64,000 bases of DNA from Fomitopsis serialis (lineage: Eukaryota; Basidiomycota; Agaricomycetes; Polyporales; Fomitopsidaceae). The notes beneath the pieces were generated by a model that was not told the origin of the DNA, did no database searches, and worked only from the letters and a program-made list of their open reading frames with translations. Position 1 is the stretch's first letter; each line of letters begins with the position of its first letter. The DNA is taken from the NCBI RefSeq assembly GCF_022376445.1, contig NW_025954999.1, forward strand, positions 1 through 64,000, in the 5' to 3' direction. Below are positions 21,817 through 32,375 of this stretch, one piece after another. A program made the position numbers and the translations under genes.

Positions 21817-24101
21817 CTACAGGTAGGTATGCATGTGTTCTGCGAGCCTCCGAAGGACATCCTCTGCATGCACTCTTTGCTGGAAAATGTGATCCTCTCC
21901 GGGGTAAATGACCAGCATAGGCTTCGACGTCGGATGGCCCACTCTCTCCACGCCCCGAAGGAACGCAATGGCTTGCGACAAGGGGACGATGCTGTCCTGT
22001 TCTCCATGAAGCAGGAGTAGAGGTGCACGAACGTTCGTGCAATTGCGGATGGGGCTTCCTCGCAAATAGGCTGTCTCCCCGGGAACCCATGGGGCGCCAC
22101 CACTAAGGGCGGCCTGAAAATCCGCGAAGACACTCTATTGAACCTCGGATATCAATGTGCGTATTAAGTAGATTGCTCACCTCCACGTCTGGAAGGGCGG
22201 ATGACGCTGCTAACATACCCCAATCGGTGACTCCTGCACCATCTACGCCGGCTTTAAAGTTGTTGTTCGGGCGCGACATACCCCAAGCAGTCAGAAAACC
22301 GCCTTGGCTATATCCGGCGATGGCCACTCTGTCCGGATCGGTCATTCCTTCAGCGACGCTCTGGTCGATCATGCTTTGGACATCCATCCAGTCGGTCGTT
22401 CCCATCCCTCCGTTGGCCGCCTGAACGAACTTATCTCCACGGCCGAGACCTATGATGCGAGGTCAGTGGTTTCATTTATACGTGTTGAGACATACGTACT
22501 GCCGCGGTAATTCGGCGATAGAACGAGGTAGCCCTGCGACGCTAGGAAGTGCCGCCAGGACCACTCCTCTGACAGGCACGTCGTCAGCAGGGTTCAAAGT
22601 ACATGATGGACGATGCTCACGGAATGACAGGTCCAAGGTATCTCGGCTAGGAAGCAAATTTCATTAGGACATCACTCGTATGACTGCCATCGAGGAAGAC
22701 GCACGACGTCGGTCCGCCGTGAATCACTGCAATAGTCGGCATCTTCTGTACCACTGCACCTCGAGAATGTGATACGACACCCTGCACGTCCTGTCCGTCG
22801 AGGCTACTCCAGTGGAATGGACGATTCACAGGCATTCTGTCCTGTGATAGCCAAGTGTTGTGGGATGATAGCTTGTGCGTTACCTTCCCGACTGCACCGC
22901 CCTCAGCCGTACCAGACAACACTTCTAGTGGCTCTCCCCGCACCCCCGAGCTGCGGAGGACTACAAAGACGTAGCGGTCAGTGCCGACTGCCTTCATGTC
23001 CCAATCGGAGATATGGTCGTCGTGCGTCTCGTACGCGGTGACCGAAACATGCTCAGCATCGAAGACATCGATCGTCGTATTAAGCCCCCGCGCGACAGCG
23101 ACCGCATAGCGAGAACACTGGCGTAGGTCCACAACCTTCAGTGCGTCCTCGGCTACGCCGTATTTGACATGCGTTTGATTTCCTGAGGTCCACGAACCCA
23201 GAGCGACTGTGCAGAGAAGTCGACATTCAGCGTCGTGTTCTGTAAGAAAATGATGTCGCCGCATTCACGTTGGACGGACTTGCTCCCGGGATTGCGAGGA
23301 AAGTGAAGTGGTCATGCACCGCGCCAGAGGCGACATCGACCACAGCCTCGTGGATAGGATCACCGCTTAAGCTCTCCAAGTCCGCATGGGGACTCGTACG
23401 GAAGCGTATTGACCGACTGTCTGGGCACCAGACAAACGATTCGACGTGGCCTTCCGTGGAGAGTACTGGCTGTACTCTGTTACGCAAGGTTTATGAAATC
23501 AAGATTGGGCAGTGACTCGAGTCAACACGACAACTCACATCTTCCGATCGCCATCCAGATCGGCGACATAAAGCGCTGCTAGATCGCTCTTGTCCCTCCA
23601 AATCCGGATGTCATTCTTTGGTTGCCTGTCCTTGTCGCGCTTGTTATCCTTCATCGTGAACGCAACGAACTTCCCATCTGGCGATATTTCATAACTAGAG
23701 ACGCCTTGACCCTTCTCTAGGTCCACAGCAAGGTGCGGCTCAGCGGTCGCTGCGGCATGGAGGGGCAAGCGGTATATCTTCGCCGGACCGCCAGCCTCTA
23801 GGCGATCGGACAAGAAGTAGACATCGCCCGAAGTTGGATGGAAAGACGGCATGTAGTCGTGATTGTCTCCAAGTGTGATCTTCGTGGCGCTATTCTCAAC
23901 GGATGTGTCCGCAACCCAAAGAGCTGAGGTAGCATGGTCACCCGTGCGATAATGCGGACCGACGGAGTAAATGACACGCAATCCGTCGGTGGACAAGTTC
24001 AAGGAGGAGATTGTATCGGTGCCCGCCACTTCCTCCGCAGTGAGTGGTGAAGTTAGAGATTCCGTTTGAGCGAAATCATGAGGGTGTGAATGGCCGGACA
24101 T
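21817..24101 (-). CDS. Serine peptidase family S9 (prolyl-oligopeptidase-like aminopeptidase), copy A, frame-broken
   Basis: Starts at ATG 24101 (MSGHSHPHDFAQTESLTSPL); no signal peptide. The N-terminal half is the beta-propeller of S9C dipeptidyl/acylaminoacyl peptidases, with repeated 'SPDG'-type blades (ALWVADTSVEN, PSFHPTSGDVYFLSDR, SSYEISPDGKFVAF). The catalytic alpha/beta-hydrolase domain has the nucleophile Ser in GYSQGGFLTAWGMSRP, Asp in LLLHGEQDSIVP and His in YPGEDHIF, so the triad is complete. It ends ...LRRLAEHMHTYL. Several short introns interrupt it. A one-base break near 23255-23262 separates 'SPSNVN' from GDIIFLQNTTLNVDFSAQSL. It is the downstream member of a tandem pair with the gene at 24550. 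The protein is probably cytosolic, cleaving N-terminal residues or acylated residues from peptides. Confidence 0.85.
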
Positions 24102-24549
24102 TGACACTGGATTACTACTGAGTCAGATCACTTGAAGGTGAAAGGTATCAGAACTACAACGTCAGGTACCATACGGTCAACACTCACCGTGGATATGCTG
24201 TTTGATGACGTGGTGGGGTGAGCTTCGAGTTACAAAAACCAGGGGCCTGAAGGCCTGAGGTAAGTCGTGACGGTATTACTAAACGCTTACGAGTAGTGAC
24301 AGTGTCCATGTCAGGTGAAGCGGAAGTCCGGACGCTCACTGACAAACGCTCGACGAATATATCCCTAGTGAGGCTTGCCACCGACCGTATGTCGCGATCA
24401 AGGGGATCCTTAGGGCTCCCTGTACCCCATCGGTCGTAGAAAAACGATGCCATTGGTCAGGGAAATCCAGATTTTCGCATCTGATTCTTCAGTTACTGGA
24501 CTCTCGCTGTACATAGGTACCCAGTAATATCATATCCAGTAACCACTGA
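24102..24549. other. Spacer between the tandem S9 genes
   Basis: 448 bp holding the promoter of copy A and the 3' end of copy B. An 89-codon minus-strand frame (24453-24184) has no recognisable motif and no clear splice links. Confidence 0.4.
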
Positions 24550-26808
24550 CTAGAGAAAAAAATGAAGATGCTCTGCCAAACGTTGGAAGAGGTCTTCGGC
24601 ATGCGCACGTTCTTGGAAAACGTGATCCTCCCGCGGGTACAATACCAAATTCGGTTTTGACCTCGTTTGACCAACTCTTTCTATCCCCCGCAGGAATGCG
24701 ATAGCTTGGGTGACGGGGACTCTCTTGTCCTCTTCCCCGTGTAGAAGGAGAAGTGGAGTGTGGACATTCTTGCAGTCACGTATCGGACTTCCCCGGAGGT
24801 AAGGCGTACCTTCGGGTGCCCATGGTGCACCTCCACCAAGAGCTGCCTAATGGACGGATGATACTTAACGATGTTACATCTTCAGACATGAACGGAGAGC
24901 ACGCACCTCGAGGTCAGGTACATCAGATGTTGCCGCGAGCATGCCCCAATCGGTGACTCCTGCACCGTCGACGCCGGCTTTGAAGATGTTGTTCGGGCGA
25001 GAGACACCCCAGGCCGTCAAGAATCCACCTTGACTGTACCCAACGATGGATATTCTACTAGGATCTGACAATCCCTCGGCGATACTTTGGTCAATCATGC
25101 TTTGTATATCCATCCAATCCGTTGTTCCCATGCCGCCGTTTGCGGCCATAACGAACGCGTCACCACGCCCGATACCTGCGCGAGAAGGATGGATCTGTTT
25201 CACTATTCGATGAAGCGAAGACGACACTTACTGCCGCGGTAGTTAGGCGAGATGACGAGATAGCCCTGCGATGCAAGGAAGAGGCGCCAGTTCGAAAAGT
25301 CTGCATACAGCACTTCAATACTTGATCAATGTGATGGGGACTACGCTTACAGAATGTAAGATCTAAAGTGTCGCGACTGGTAGCCATAAGATCATTAACT
25401 ATTCAAGGGAGCAGGGGAACCGACGCACTCCGTGGGTCCTCCATGGATTGCGACAACGGTTGGCATGGCTTTCAAGCCCGCCGCCCTGGGGTGCGAGATG
25501 ACGCCTTGCACATCTTGACCATCGGGACTCGTCCAGTGAAACGGACGGCTCACAGGCATCCGTTCCCGTACCAACCAAGTGTTGTGAGAGGACAGCTTGT
25601 GCGTTGCCTTCCCGATCGTGTTCGCGTCCGCTGTGCCAGACCAAACCTCGAGTGGCTCCCCTCGCACAGCAGAGCTACGGAGGACGATGAACCGATACTG
25701 TCCCTCCGAGACTGACTTGACATCAAGGCCGGAGATATGGTCGTCCTGGGTCGTGTATATGGTTCTCGGTTTGTGGTTGGCGTCGAACACGTCTACGGCG
25801 GTGTCCAACCCGCGAGCAATAGCAACGGCGTATTGTGAATCTTTCCGCAGATCCAGTATCATGATCGTGTTATCGTCTTCACCGTATCTGACATGCGTCG
25901 GCGTGCTCGTTGTCACGGTGCGCAGCCAGAGCGACTGCGCGGAAAAGACACAGCTCGGCGTCGTATTCTGCAGGAAGACGATGTCGCCTGTCTCGCGCCA
26001 GATGGATGCGCTATAGGGCGTACGGGGGTGAAGGAATCCGTCGGTGTAGCACTTGAATCGAGGTCCACCACGGCCTCGCGGGTGGGCTTGCCGCGAAGAC
26101 CCTCTTCGTCCGCATAATCAGAGAGGCGATACAGAATGGCGCGGCCGTCTGGACTCCATGAGAACGAGTTGACATGAGCATCCGCGCTGACTAGAACGCG
26201 CGGTCTGTTATAAGCCGAGATGAATGAATCGCTGAGTATATTGATGAATCGGGCTACGTACGTCTCATCACTGTGTCGCAAGTCAGCAACATAAAGAGAC
26301 GCAAGGCCGCTCTTCTCCCTCCATATTTTGAAGACTTCTTTCGTCTGTGAGTCCTTCGTGTCGCTGTTGTTCGTAGCTGTAAACGCGATGGAGTTCCCAT
26401 CAGGCGATACCTCGTAGCTCGATATGCCCTGACCCTCCTCCAAACTCAAGACAAGAGTCGGTTCAGCATCGACTGTGCATCTACTGAAATGCGGTATATC
26501 TTTGCAGGTCCACCAGCCTTCTGTCGGTCCGAAAGAAAGTAGATCATTCTAGAGCTCGGATGGAACGACGGCGCATAGTCGTTCTTCTCTCCGGATGTGA
26601 TCTGCCTTGCGCTGTTCTCCACAGATGTGTCCGCAACCCAGAGGGCCACAGTGGAGTGGTCGCCCGCCCTGAAATTGGTACCCACGCAGTAGACGACATA
26701 TTTACCATCCCATGAGAGCTTCGGGGAGTGTATCGCTGGCATGTTTGCCATCTCCACCGGTGTAATTCTCCCCGGAAGGACCTCTGATAACTCGCGGGCA
26801 GGAGACAT
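24550..26808 (-). CDS. Serine peptidase family S9, copy B, frame-broken
   Basis: Tandem paralogue of the gene at 21817, starting at ATG 26808 (MSPARELSEVLPGRITPVEM). Propeller blades align with copy A (ALWVADTSVENSARQITSGE, YFLSDRQKAGGPAKIYRI). The catalytic domain has Ser in GYSQGGFLTAWGVSRPNN, Asp in LLLHGEEDKRVP and His in YPREDHVF, and ends AEHLHFFL at 24550. Two one-base breaks are visible. At about 26474-26478, after 'YRISVDA', the frame must shift to VDAEPTLVLSLEEGQG. In the G5 run 26024-26028, the sequence must shift to TPYSASIWRETGDIVFLQ. Both lie where copy A reads through, or vice versa, so the ancestral frame is well defined. The copies are divergent enough to predate any recent duplication. 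Confidence 0.85.
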
Positions 26809-27207
26809 TGTTCACTAGATCCGATAAAATACCATACAACATCCACCTCAGTACCGCCAACGCTACACATCATGACTTCGCTCACCTAGTGGGTCCGTCC
26901 GCGAGAGACGGCAATCTGGACAGCAGAGGCTCGGACAAGTGAGATATATGTATGGTACCCTTATCCTTATCTGCAGCGCTGAATGAAGCCTGGTAAAGGT
27001 GACAAAGACCGTCGGCTCGCTCAAGAACCTCCACGCCGCGTTCACGTGCGGGGTTTGTGTCGAACGTTTCTCGAACTCGAACCTAACAAAGACCGGGCGC
27101 GTTTGGAGTAGCGCAGTTGCAATTGAACCAGGAACATTGGAAGGGCGTGGGATGAAACCGTAGTAAGTAGAGAGCAAGAACCTCCAGCGAGAACAGTACG
27201 AAGGTGA
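26809..27207. promoter_or_regulatory. Upstream region of S9 copy B
   Basis: About 400 bp between two minus-strand genes; no gene or repeat was seen. Confidence 0.4.
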
Positions 27208-28681
27208 CTACCACCCAAATATCAAATCCCCGACCTGCTCCAGCATGCCTTTGCTCGGACTAGGCCCGACAGCACCGGGCAGACCCTGCACACCCTTGAT
27301 AGGAGATCCGGCACCAGGTTTTCTGAATGCCGCGGCAGAGGGTGCGAGGCGAATGGGTGTGCCTACTGATGGCGTCGAAGTCCCGAAGCCGGGCTCGTCG
27401 ACACTCATACGGGAGGATGCAGAGGGGAAGATACTGGCGGATGTGGCCGAGGACATGATGACGTCGTTATTGGGCGAGGAAGTGGCGATAGGAGGTGAAC
27501 CAGGTGTGCCATACTCGGACCGCACGAAAGCCGATCCAAGGATACTGTCAGCTTGTGCTGGGTCCTACACATCTGTGATTAGCTCACGCCTTTGCACAGG
27601 AGGGAAGCGACGTACCGCCCACTTGACACCGATCATCCAGCTTCCACTCAATACATCTCCATTCTTTCGTATAGCACGCATGCTTCCGAAGGGTTGACAT
27701 AACCAATGCGGAAGCAGTTGGAAATGTCAGGATGCTGTTCAGCTTCGGTAGTCTCCCCAAGGGACTTGAAGTATCGACAGTGACGCTATACTTGTCCGGC
27801 GGATAACCGAACACAACGAGATGGAGCGTCTGCGCGACACTGCCTGCTTGAGGTGTCTGACTAGCTCTTGGTGTGGCGGGCTGGGCGGCACGAATGAATG
27901 CGTTGCGACTCGTTGAAGGCTCAAAACCCGGACTCTGCAATGCGCCGATTGAGTAAGTCGAGTAGCGCAATGACTCAACGACATACACGGTGAGCATTCC
28001 TTGAAGGCCCGTTGTCAGTATAAACCTCGTGATTATATCATTCACCGAGTTGGTCGGAGGAGCATCCTCGTCCGCAAGTGGCTGTCGATGTCTGTGCCTT
28101 GATCTCAAGAGACATCGTCAGGACATGAGCAGTCTCATCAGGAAACCTCACAACCTTGAGCTTTCAAACATCGAGTCCATGCCAAAGTCCGAGGCAGAGC
28201 CTCCAACAAGAGAGTGGCTCAATTTCGCTTTTGTTGGCACTATGGGTGTCTCGTCGTGGCGTTGTCCGCCTTGTTGTAATCCCTGCAACATGTTTTCAGC
28301 CTTCAGAGCGAGCCCTAAGCAAATTTCCGTACATTTCCCTGCGTGACGGACTACATGCAGGATGACGCATGAGTCACGAACACAGGCCAAGACGTAGTTA
28401 ACCACGCACCATGATATAACCAGACTGGTAATGACTTCTTGACTCGCCAAGAGAGGATACACTTGCGAAGGAGCTACTGCTCCCAAGTCCATGAGAGCCT
28501 CCGCCTAGCGCGCCGCCGCGCAAACCGGGACTCTGTAGTGTGCTCGAACCGCTCAAACCTGACATGCCAGCCACGCTGAACCCCTGATGCGCAGGGTGCG
28601 AATGTGAGTGCGAGTAGGATGGTCGACTATCTGGGCCTGGCCATGGCTGTTCGTTGACGAGAACGACGAGCTGGAGTACAT
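27208..28681 (-). CDS. NUP53: Nucleoporin NUP53/NUP35 (frame-broken)
   Basis: Inner-ring component of the nuclear pore complex that binds membrane and NIC96/NUP155-type partners. The likely start is MYSSSSFSSTNSHGQ (ATG 28681), followed by a Ser/Gly-rich N-terminus. The diagnostic block ETPIVPTKAKLSHSL, GGSASDFGMDSMFESSR comes next, then a 58 bp intron and HRHRQPLADEDAPPTNSVND. The Nup35-type RRM dimerisation domain follows (LVVFGYPPDKYSVTV, YFKSLGETTEAEQHPDISNC, RKNGDVLSGSWMIGVKWA). The tail GMLEQVGDLIFGW is the amphipathic membrane-binding helix. The RRM is split by one-base losses at about 27773-27776 and 27673-27680, and the N-terminus near 28640. It is divergently transcribed from ZPR1. 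Confidence 0.88.
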
Positions 28682-28951
28682 GCTGGCGAGGACGGAGTGG
28701 TCGACGACGAGGGCGGGATGAACAAGGCTCGAGGCGACACGAACCGCGTCGGACGCGAATTGGTAACTTGCCTTTTCGGACAAACATCACGTGGGTAGAA
28801 TCTGAGATGGCGATCGCGTCGAGTCGATCTCTCTCGAAAGCGTGAGGCAGGCTCCATCCTGAGCCTGAGTCGATGTCTCTCATAAGCTAACTCTCACCCG
28901 AATTTCCAACGCTTCCGTTTTCACGACTACACTTACTACACGATCCAGAAC
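28682..28951. promoter_or_regulatory. Bidirectional promoter region NUP53/ZPR1
   Basis: 270 bp separate the two divergent start codons. No TATA box is evident, as is common for housekeeping pairs. Confidence 0.4.
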
Positions 28952-30579
28952 ATGTCTCAAAATCTCTTCCCAGAGATCCGAGCAGTCGCAGAGGAGACCG
29001 AGCAGCTCGCAGACAGGGAAGGCGAGAACGTCGAGTCGACGACGGAGGATGATGAGCGGCCCATGCAGGAGATCGAGTCACTCTGCATGAGATGTGGTGA
29101 ACAGGTATGCTTTCAGGGGCCAATGTTATTGAGCGGGCTCTGACCATTGCACATAGGGAGTCACCAGGCTGCTCCTGACGTCTATCCCCTTCTTCCGCGA
29201 GGTGATCGTAATGTCCTTCCGTTGCGAATCATGTGGCTTCCAGAACAATGAAGTTCAGCAGGCTGGTGCCATCCGACGTAAGTATCCACTGACTTTACAC
29301 TCCTTGTTCAATACCTGATCAGGATGCAGCGGATGGTACGGTCTACACCCTCCGCGTTCTCTCGCGAGAAGACTTGAATCGACAACTTATCAAATCCTCG
29401 ACGGGAACCATCGAGATTCCTGAGTTTGAACTCACCATTCCCGCCTCGCGCGGTCAGCTCACCACTATCGAGGGAGTCCTCCGCGATACCGTGGCGGACC
29501 TGAGCGCGGACCAGCCCCTCCGACGAATTCAGAACGAGCAGCATACGAGAAGATTCAGACCATCATCGACGGACTCAAGGAGATTCTCGCAGATCATGAG
29601 GACGAGGATGAGGACAGCGCCATCGGAGAAGTCAAGCTCCCGCGAAAAGCGAGTGAGAAGGACGCACCGATGCGGCCGTTCACTGTGCGCCTGGATGACC
29701 CCTCGGGCAATTCGTTCATCGAGTTCAATGGGAGCATGGCGGATCCGAAGTGGAACATGCGCACATATCACCGCACAAAGCAACATAACATTGATCTGGG
29801 CTTGATAAACCCCGATGAACCAGACGAGCTCCTACCGAAGGTTAACGGCGAGGGTGATGAAGGCGTAGAGAATGCCAACGAGGAGATCTTCATCTTCCCC
29901 GGGACGTGCTCGAGCTGTGGACATGCTATCAACACGCTCATGAAGAAAGTCAACATTCCGTATTTCAAGGTATGCTCCTCGTAGGATCAATGAGCAGTGC
30001 TTCTGATGCCAGAATGCAGGATGTCATCATTATGTCGACGAACTGCGACAAGTGCGGATACCGTGACAACGAGGTCAAGTCCGGTTCCGCCATCTCTCTA
30101 CAAGGCAAGCGGATCACGCTGAAGGTCGAGGATCAGGAAGATCTCAGCCGTGATATCCTCAAGAGCGAGACCTGCGGTCTTGAGATCCCCGAGATTGAGC
30201 TTGTACTCACAAGAGGCACACTCGGTGGGCGGTTCACCACGCTGGAAGGCATCCTGACCAGGTCTACGAAGAGTTGTCGGAGAAGGTATTCTCCGACACT
30301 CGTCGCGGTGACGACAAGTTCGAGGAGTTCTTGGCGAAGCTGAAGGCGGTCAAGAGCGCGGACCAGCCGTTCACCGTCATCCTGGACGATCCGCTCGCGA
30401 ACAGCTACTTGCAGAACCTGTACGCGCCCGATCCAGATCCCAATATGACGATCGAAACATACGATCGAACATGGGAGCAGAACGAGGAGCTTGGATTGAA
30501 CGACATGAAGTTGGAGGGTTATGAAGAGGATGCGGCGAAGGAGAGTGCAGAGCAAGAAGTTCCGGCAGAGCAGTCATGA
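28952..30579 (+). CDS. ZPR1: Zinc finger protein ZPR1 (two single-base frame breaks)
   Basis: ZPR1 binds translation elongation factor eEF1A and shuttles to the nucleus with growth signals. Four exons: 28952-29104, 29157-29277, 29330-29969, 30020-30579. It contains two ZPR1 modules, each a C4 zinc finger plus a beta-rich domain. Module 1 has CMRCGEQ...[11 protein letters not shown] followed by [20 protein letters not shown]. Module 2 has CSSCGHA...[11 protein letters not shown] followed by [20 protein letters not shown]. Each ends in a DDPxxNSx motif ([24 protein letters not shown]). The frame is lost once in each half: at about 29540-29542 (NEQ to [16 protein letters not shown]) and about 30256-30259 (GILT to [12 protein letters not shown]). 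Each needs one added base in a doubled-base context. ZPR1 is essential in yeast, so assembly error is likely. Confidence 0.93.
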
Positions 30580-30889
30580 CCCTAGCTAAATGAAGGAAAC
30601 GGAAAGCTAGCATAAATCAATCTGCATTGTATCATAGAGGACATTGCTGTATTCGTATGGGGTGTAATACATGTACAATGGATGTCCGAACAATGGGCGC
30701 GTCGGCAGACGCGTCGAGACGCGTGTCGTCATCATACACGAGTCACGAGGGCGCGTGCGGGACTTGACTTGCGCGTCGCGCACGCGGCAGCTGCGCTCCA
30801 GCTTGTACCACTACAGCCACCTGCAAGAGCTGATCATATTCTTAACCATCGAGAATAGCCTGCAACAGCATTTGGAAACAGAAAACAGA

Positions 30890-32154
30890 ATGTCAAGCAC
30901 CCCGAGTCGCTGGATTCCACTGGAGAGCAATCCCGATGTACGCAGCTTTCTAGACCATTGCGGTAACTCACGGGCTCAGTCTTGGTGTTGTTAGGTATTG
31001 AACCAAGTACGAAGCGATTGATTTGCTCTTCTAGATGCTGTCCTGATTATCTCTGTCCTCTGCCCAGTGGGCGAGCAAAGCCGGGCTTGTCACTTCGCAA
31101 GCAGAATTCGTAGACGTCTACGGCTTAGACGGAGACGTATGCTCGGTCGTCCCTACTTGAACCATAACCACGATAACTAATATCTACGCGTATCATAGCT
31201 CCTCGCGATGGTCCCACAACCCGTGAAGGCCGTAATCCTACTCTTCCCGATTACTGGGTCGATCGAGAATCGAAGGAAAGAGGAGATGACCGGATTAAGA
31301 CCCATGGCCAGCGCTCAATTGACCCTACGGTCTTCTATATCAAGCAGACGGTCAGTATTGGAGATGATGCTAGCTGGCAGCGCGCTGATGCTAGACGTCA
31401 GATCGGAAATGCATGCGGGACGATCGGGCTGCTGCATGCACTCGCCAACGTGAACCACTTCGTACGACGACACGCGATCGGACTGAAAACTGTTCCTTCA
31501 GGCAGACGTGACACTGGCTCCGGAGAGTCCTCTTGAGCAGTTCATCGACCAATGCAAAGGTACATGTCTCACGCCCGCATTGCAGGTGTGCTCACCACGA
31601 TGTTCCCAGAGATGACACCCGAGGAGCGCGCCAAGGCCCTCGAGACCACCCCGCTGTTCGCAAACATCCACGCTGAAGCGGCCTCATCCGGTCAAACCAC
31701 CGTCACCGAAGCAGATATGCACACGGACCTGCACTTCACCTGCTTCGTGCAGACGCCCGACCCGCCTCGCACGAACGTTGTAACCTCATTCCCGCCGCGT
31801 CTCGTCGAGCTCGACGGCCGCCGAGTCGGACCAATCGACAGGGGGCGTCAACGAACTTGCTTGAGGTAAGAGACACGCTTGTTGCTGCGGTTCGGGATCA
31901 GCTGATCCTGGTGGGATGTGTAGGACGTCGCGAAGTACGTGAAAGATACGTACGTGGCGCAGACGACGAGCATGCAGTTCAGCATGATGGCGCTCGTCAC
32001 TCCTCAGACTGAACATCGTGTACTAGTAGTCACTCCATCATCTGTCTACACGGGCATGTACTTCTCGTGTAAGATATCTGCATCTGACCTTGAACGCAAT
32101 CGCAGCAGTGGTTCCTGGAGGGCATGTGCTCGGAACGCGAAAAACTCGACGTGA
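30890..32154 (+). CDS. Ubiquitin C-terminal hydrolase, UCH family (peptidase C12), with two frame breaks
   Basis: Cleaves small adducts from the ubiquitin C-terminus. It starts MSSTPSRWIPLESNPD (exon 1, 30890-30937), followed by a 12-nt microexon 30995-31006 (VLNQ), then WASKAGLVTSQAEFVDVYGL. Catalytic residues are all present: the Gln in the 'LLFPITGSIE' region is not resolved, but Cys is in IGNACGTIGLLHALAN, His in DLHFTCFVQ and Asp in RLVELDGRRVGP. One-base losses occur at 31281-31285 (RKEE to DDRIKTHGQRSIDPTVFYI) and in the G run 31841-31845 (GPIDRG to ASTNLLE). The last exon reads DVAKYVKDTYVAQTTSMQFS and MMALV. The true stop is uncertain: the open frame runs to 32154, but UCH proteins normally end within a few residues of this point. 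Confidence 0.88.
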
Positions 32155-32375
32155 GTGAGGTACAACACGGTAGTCTTATCAGCTGGGTGAGTGCTGCAGC
32201 CCTGGCCATGATCCCCTAGATCGACATTGTCATGAGATGAATTGTGCTCGACGCGCATACTATGACCGGCCATGTATCGATACAACATAATGACTACTCC
32301 ACCCATTGAGAATGCATTGAGCAGAGCGAACGACGTGTAGAAAAGTGAACCGAGAAACCCCCCATGTACCTGCAA

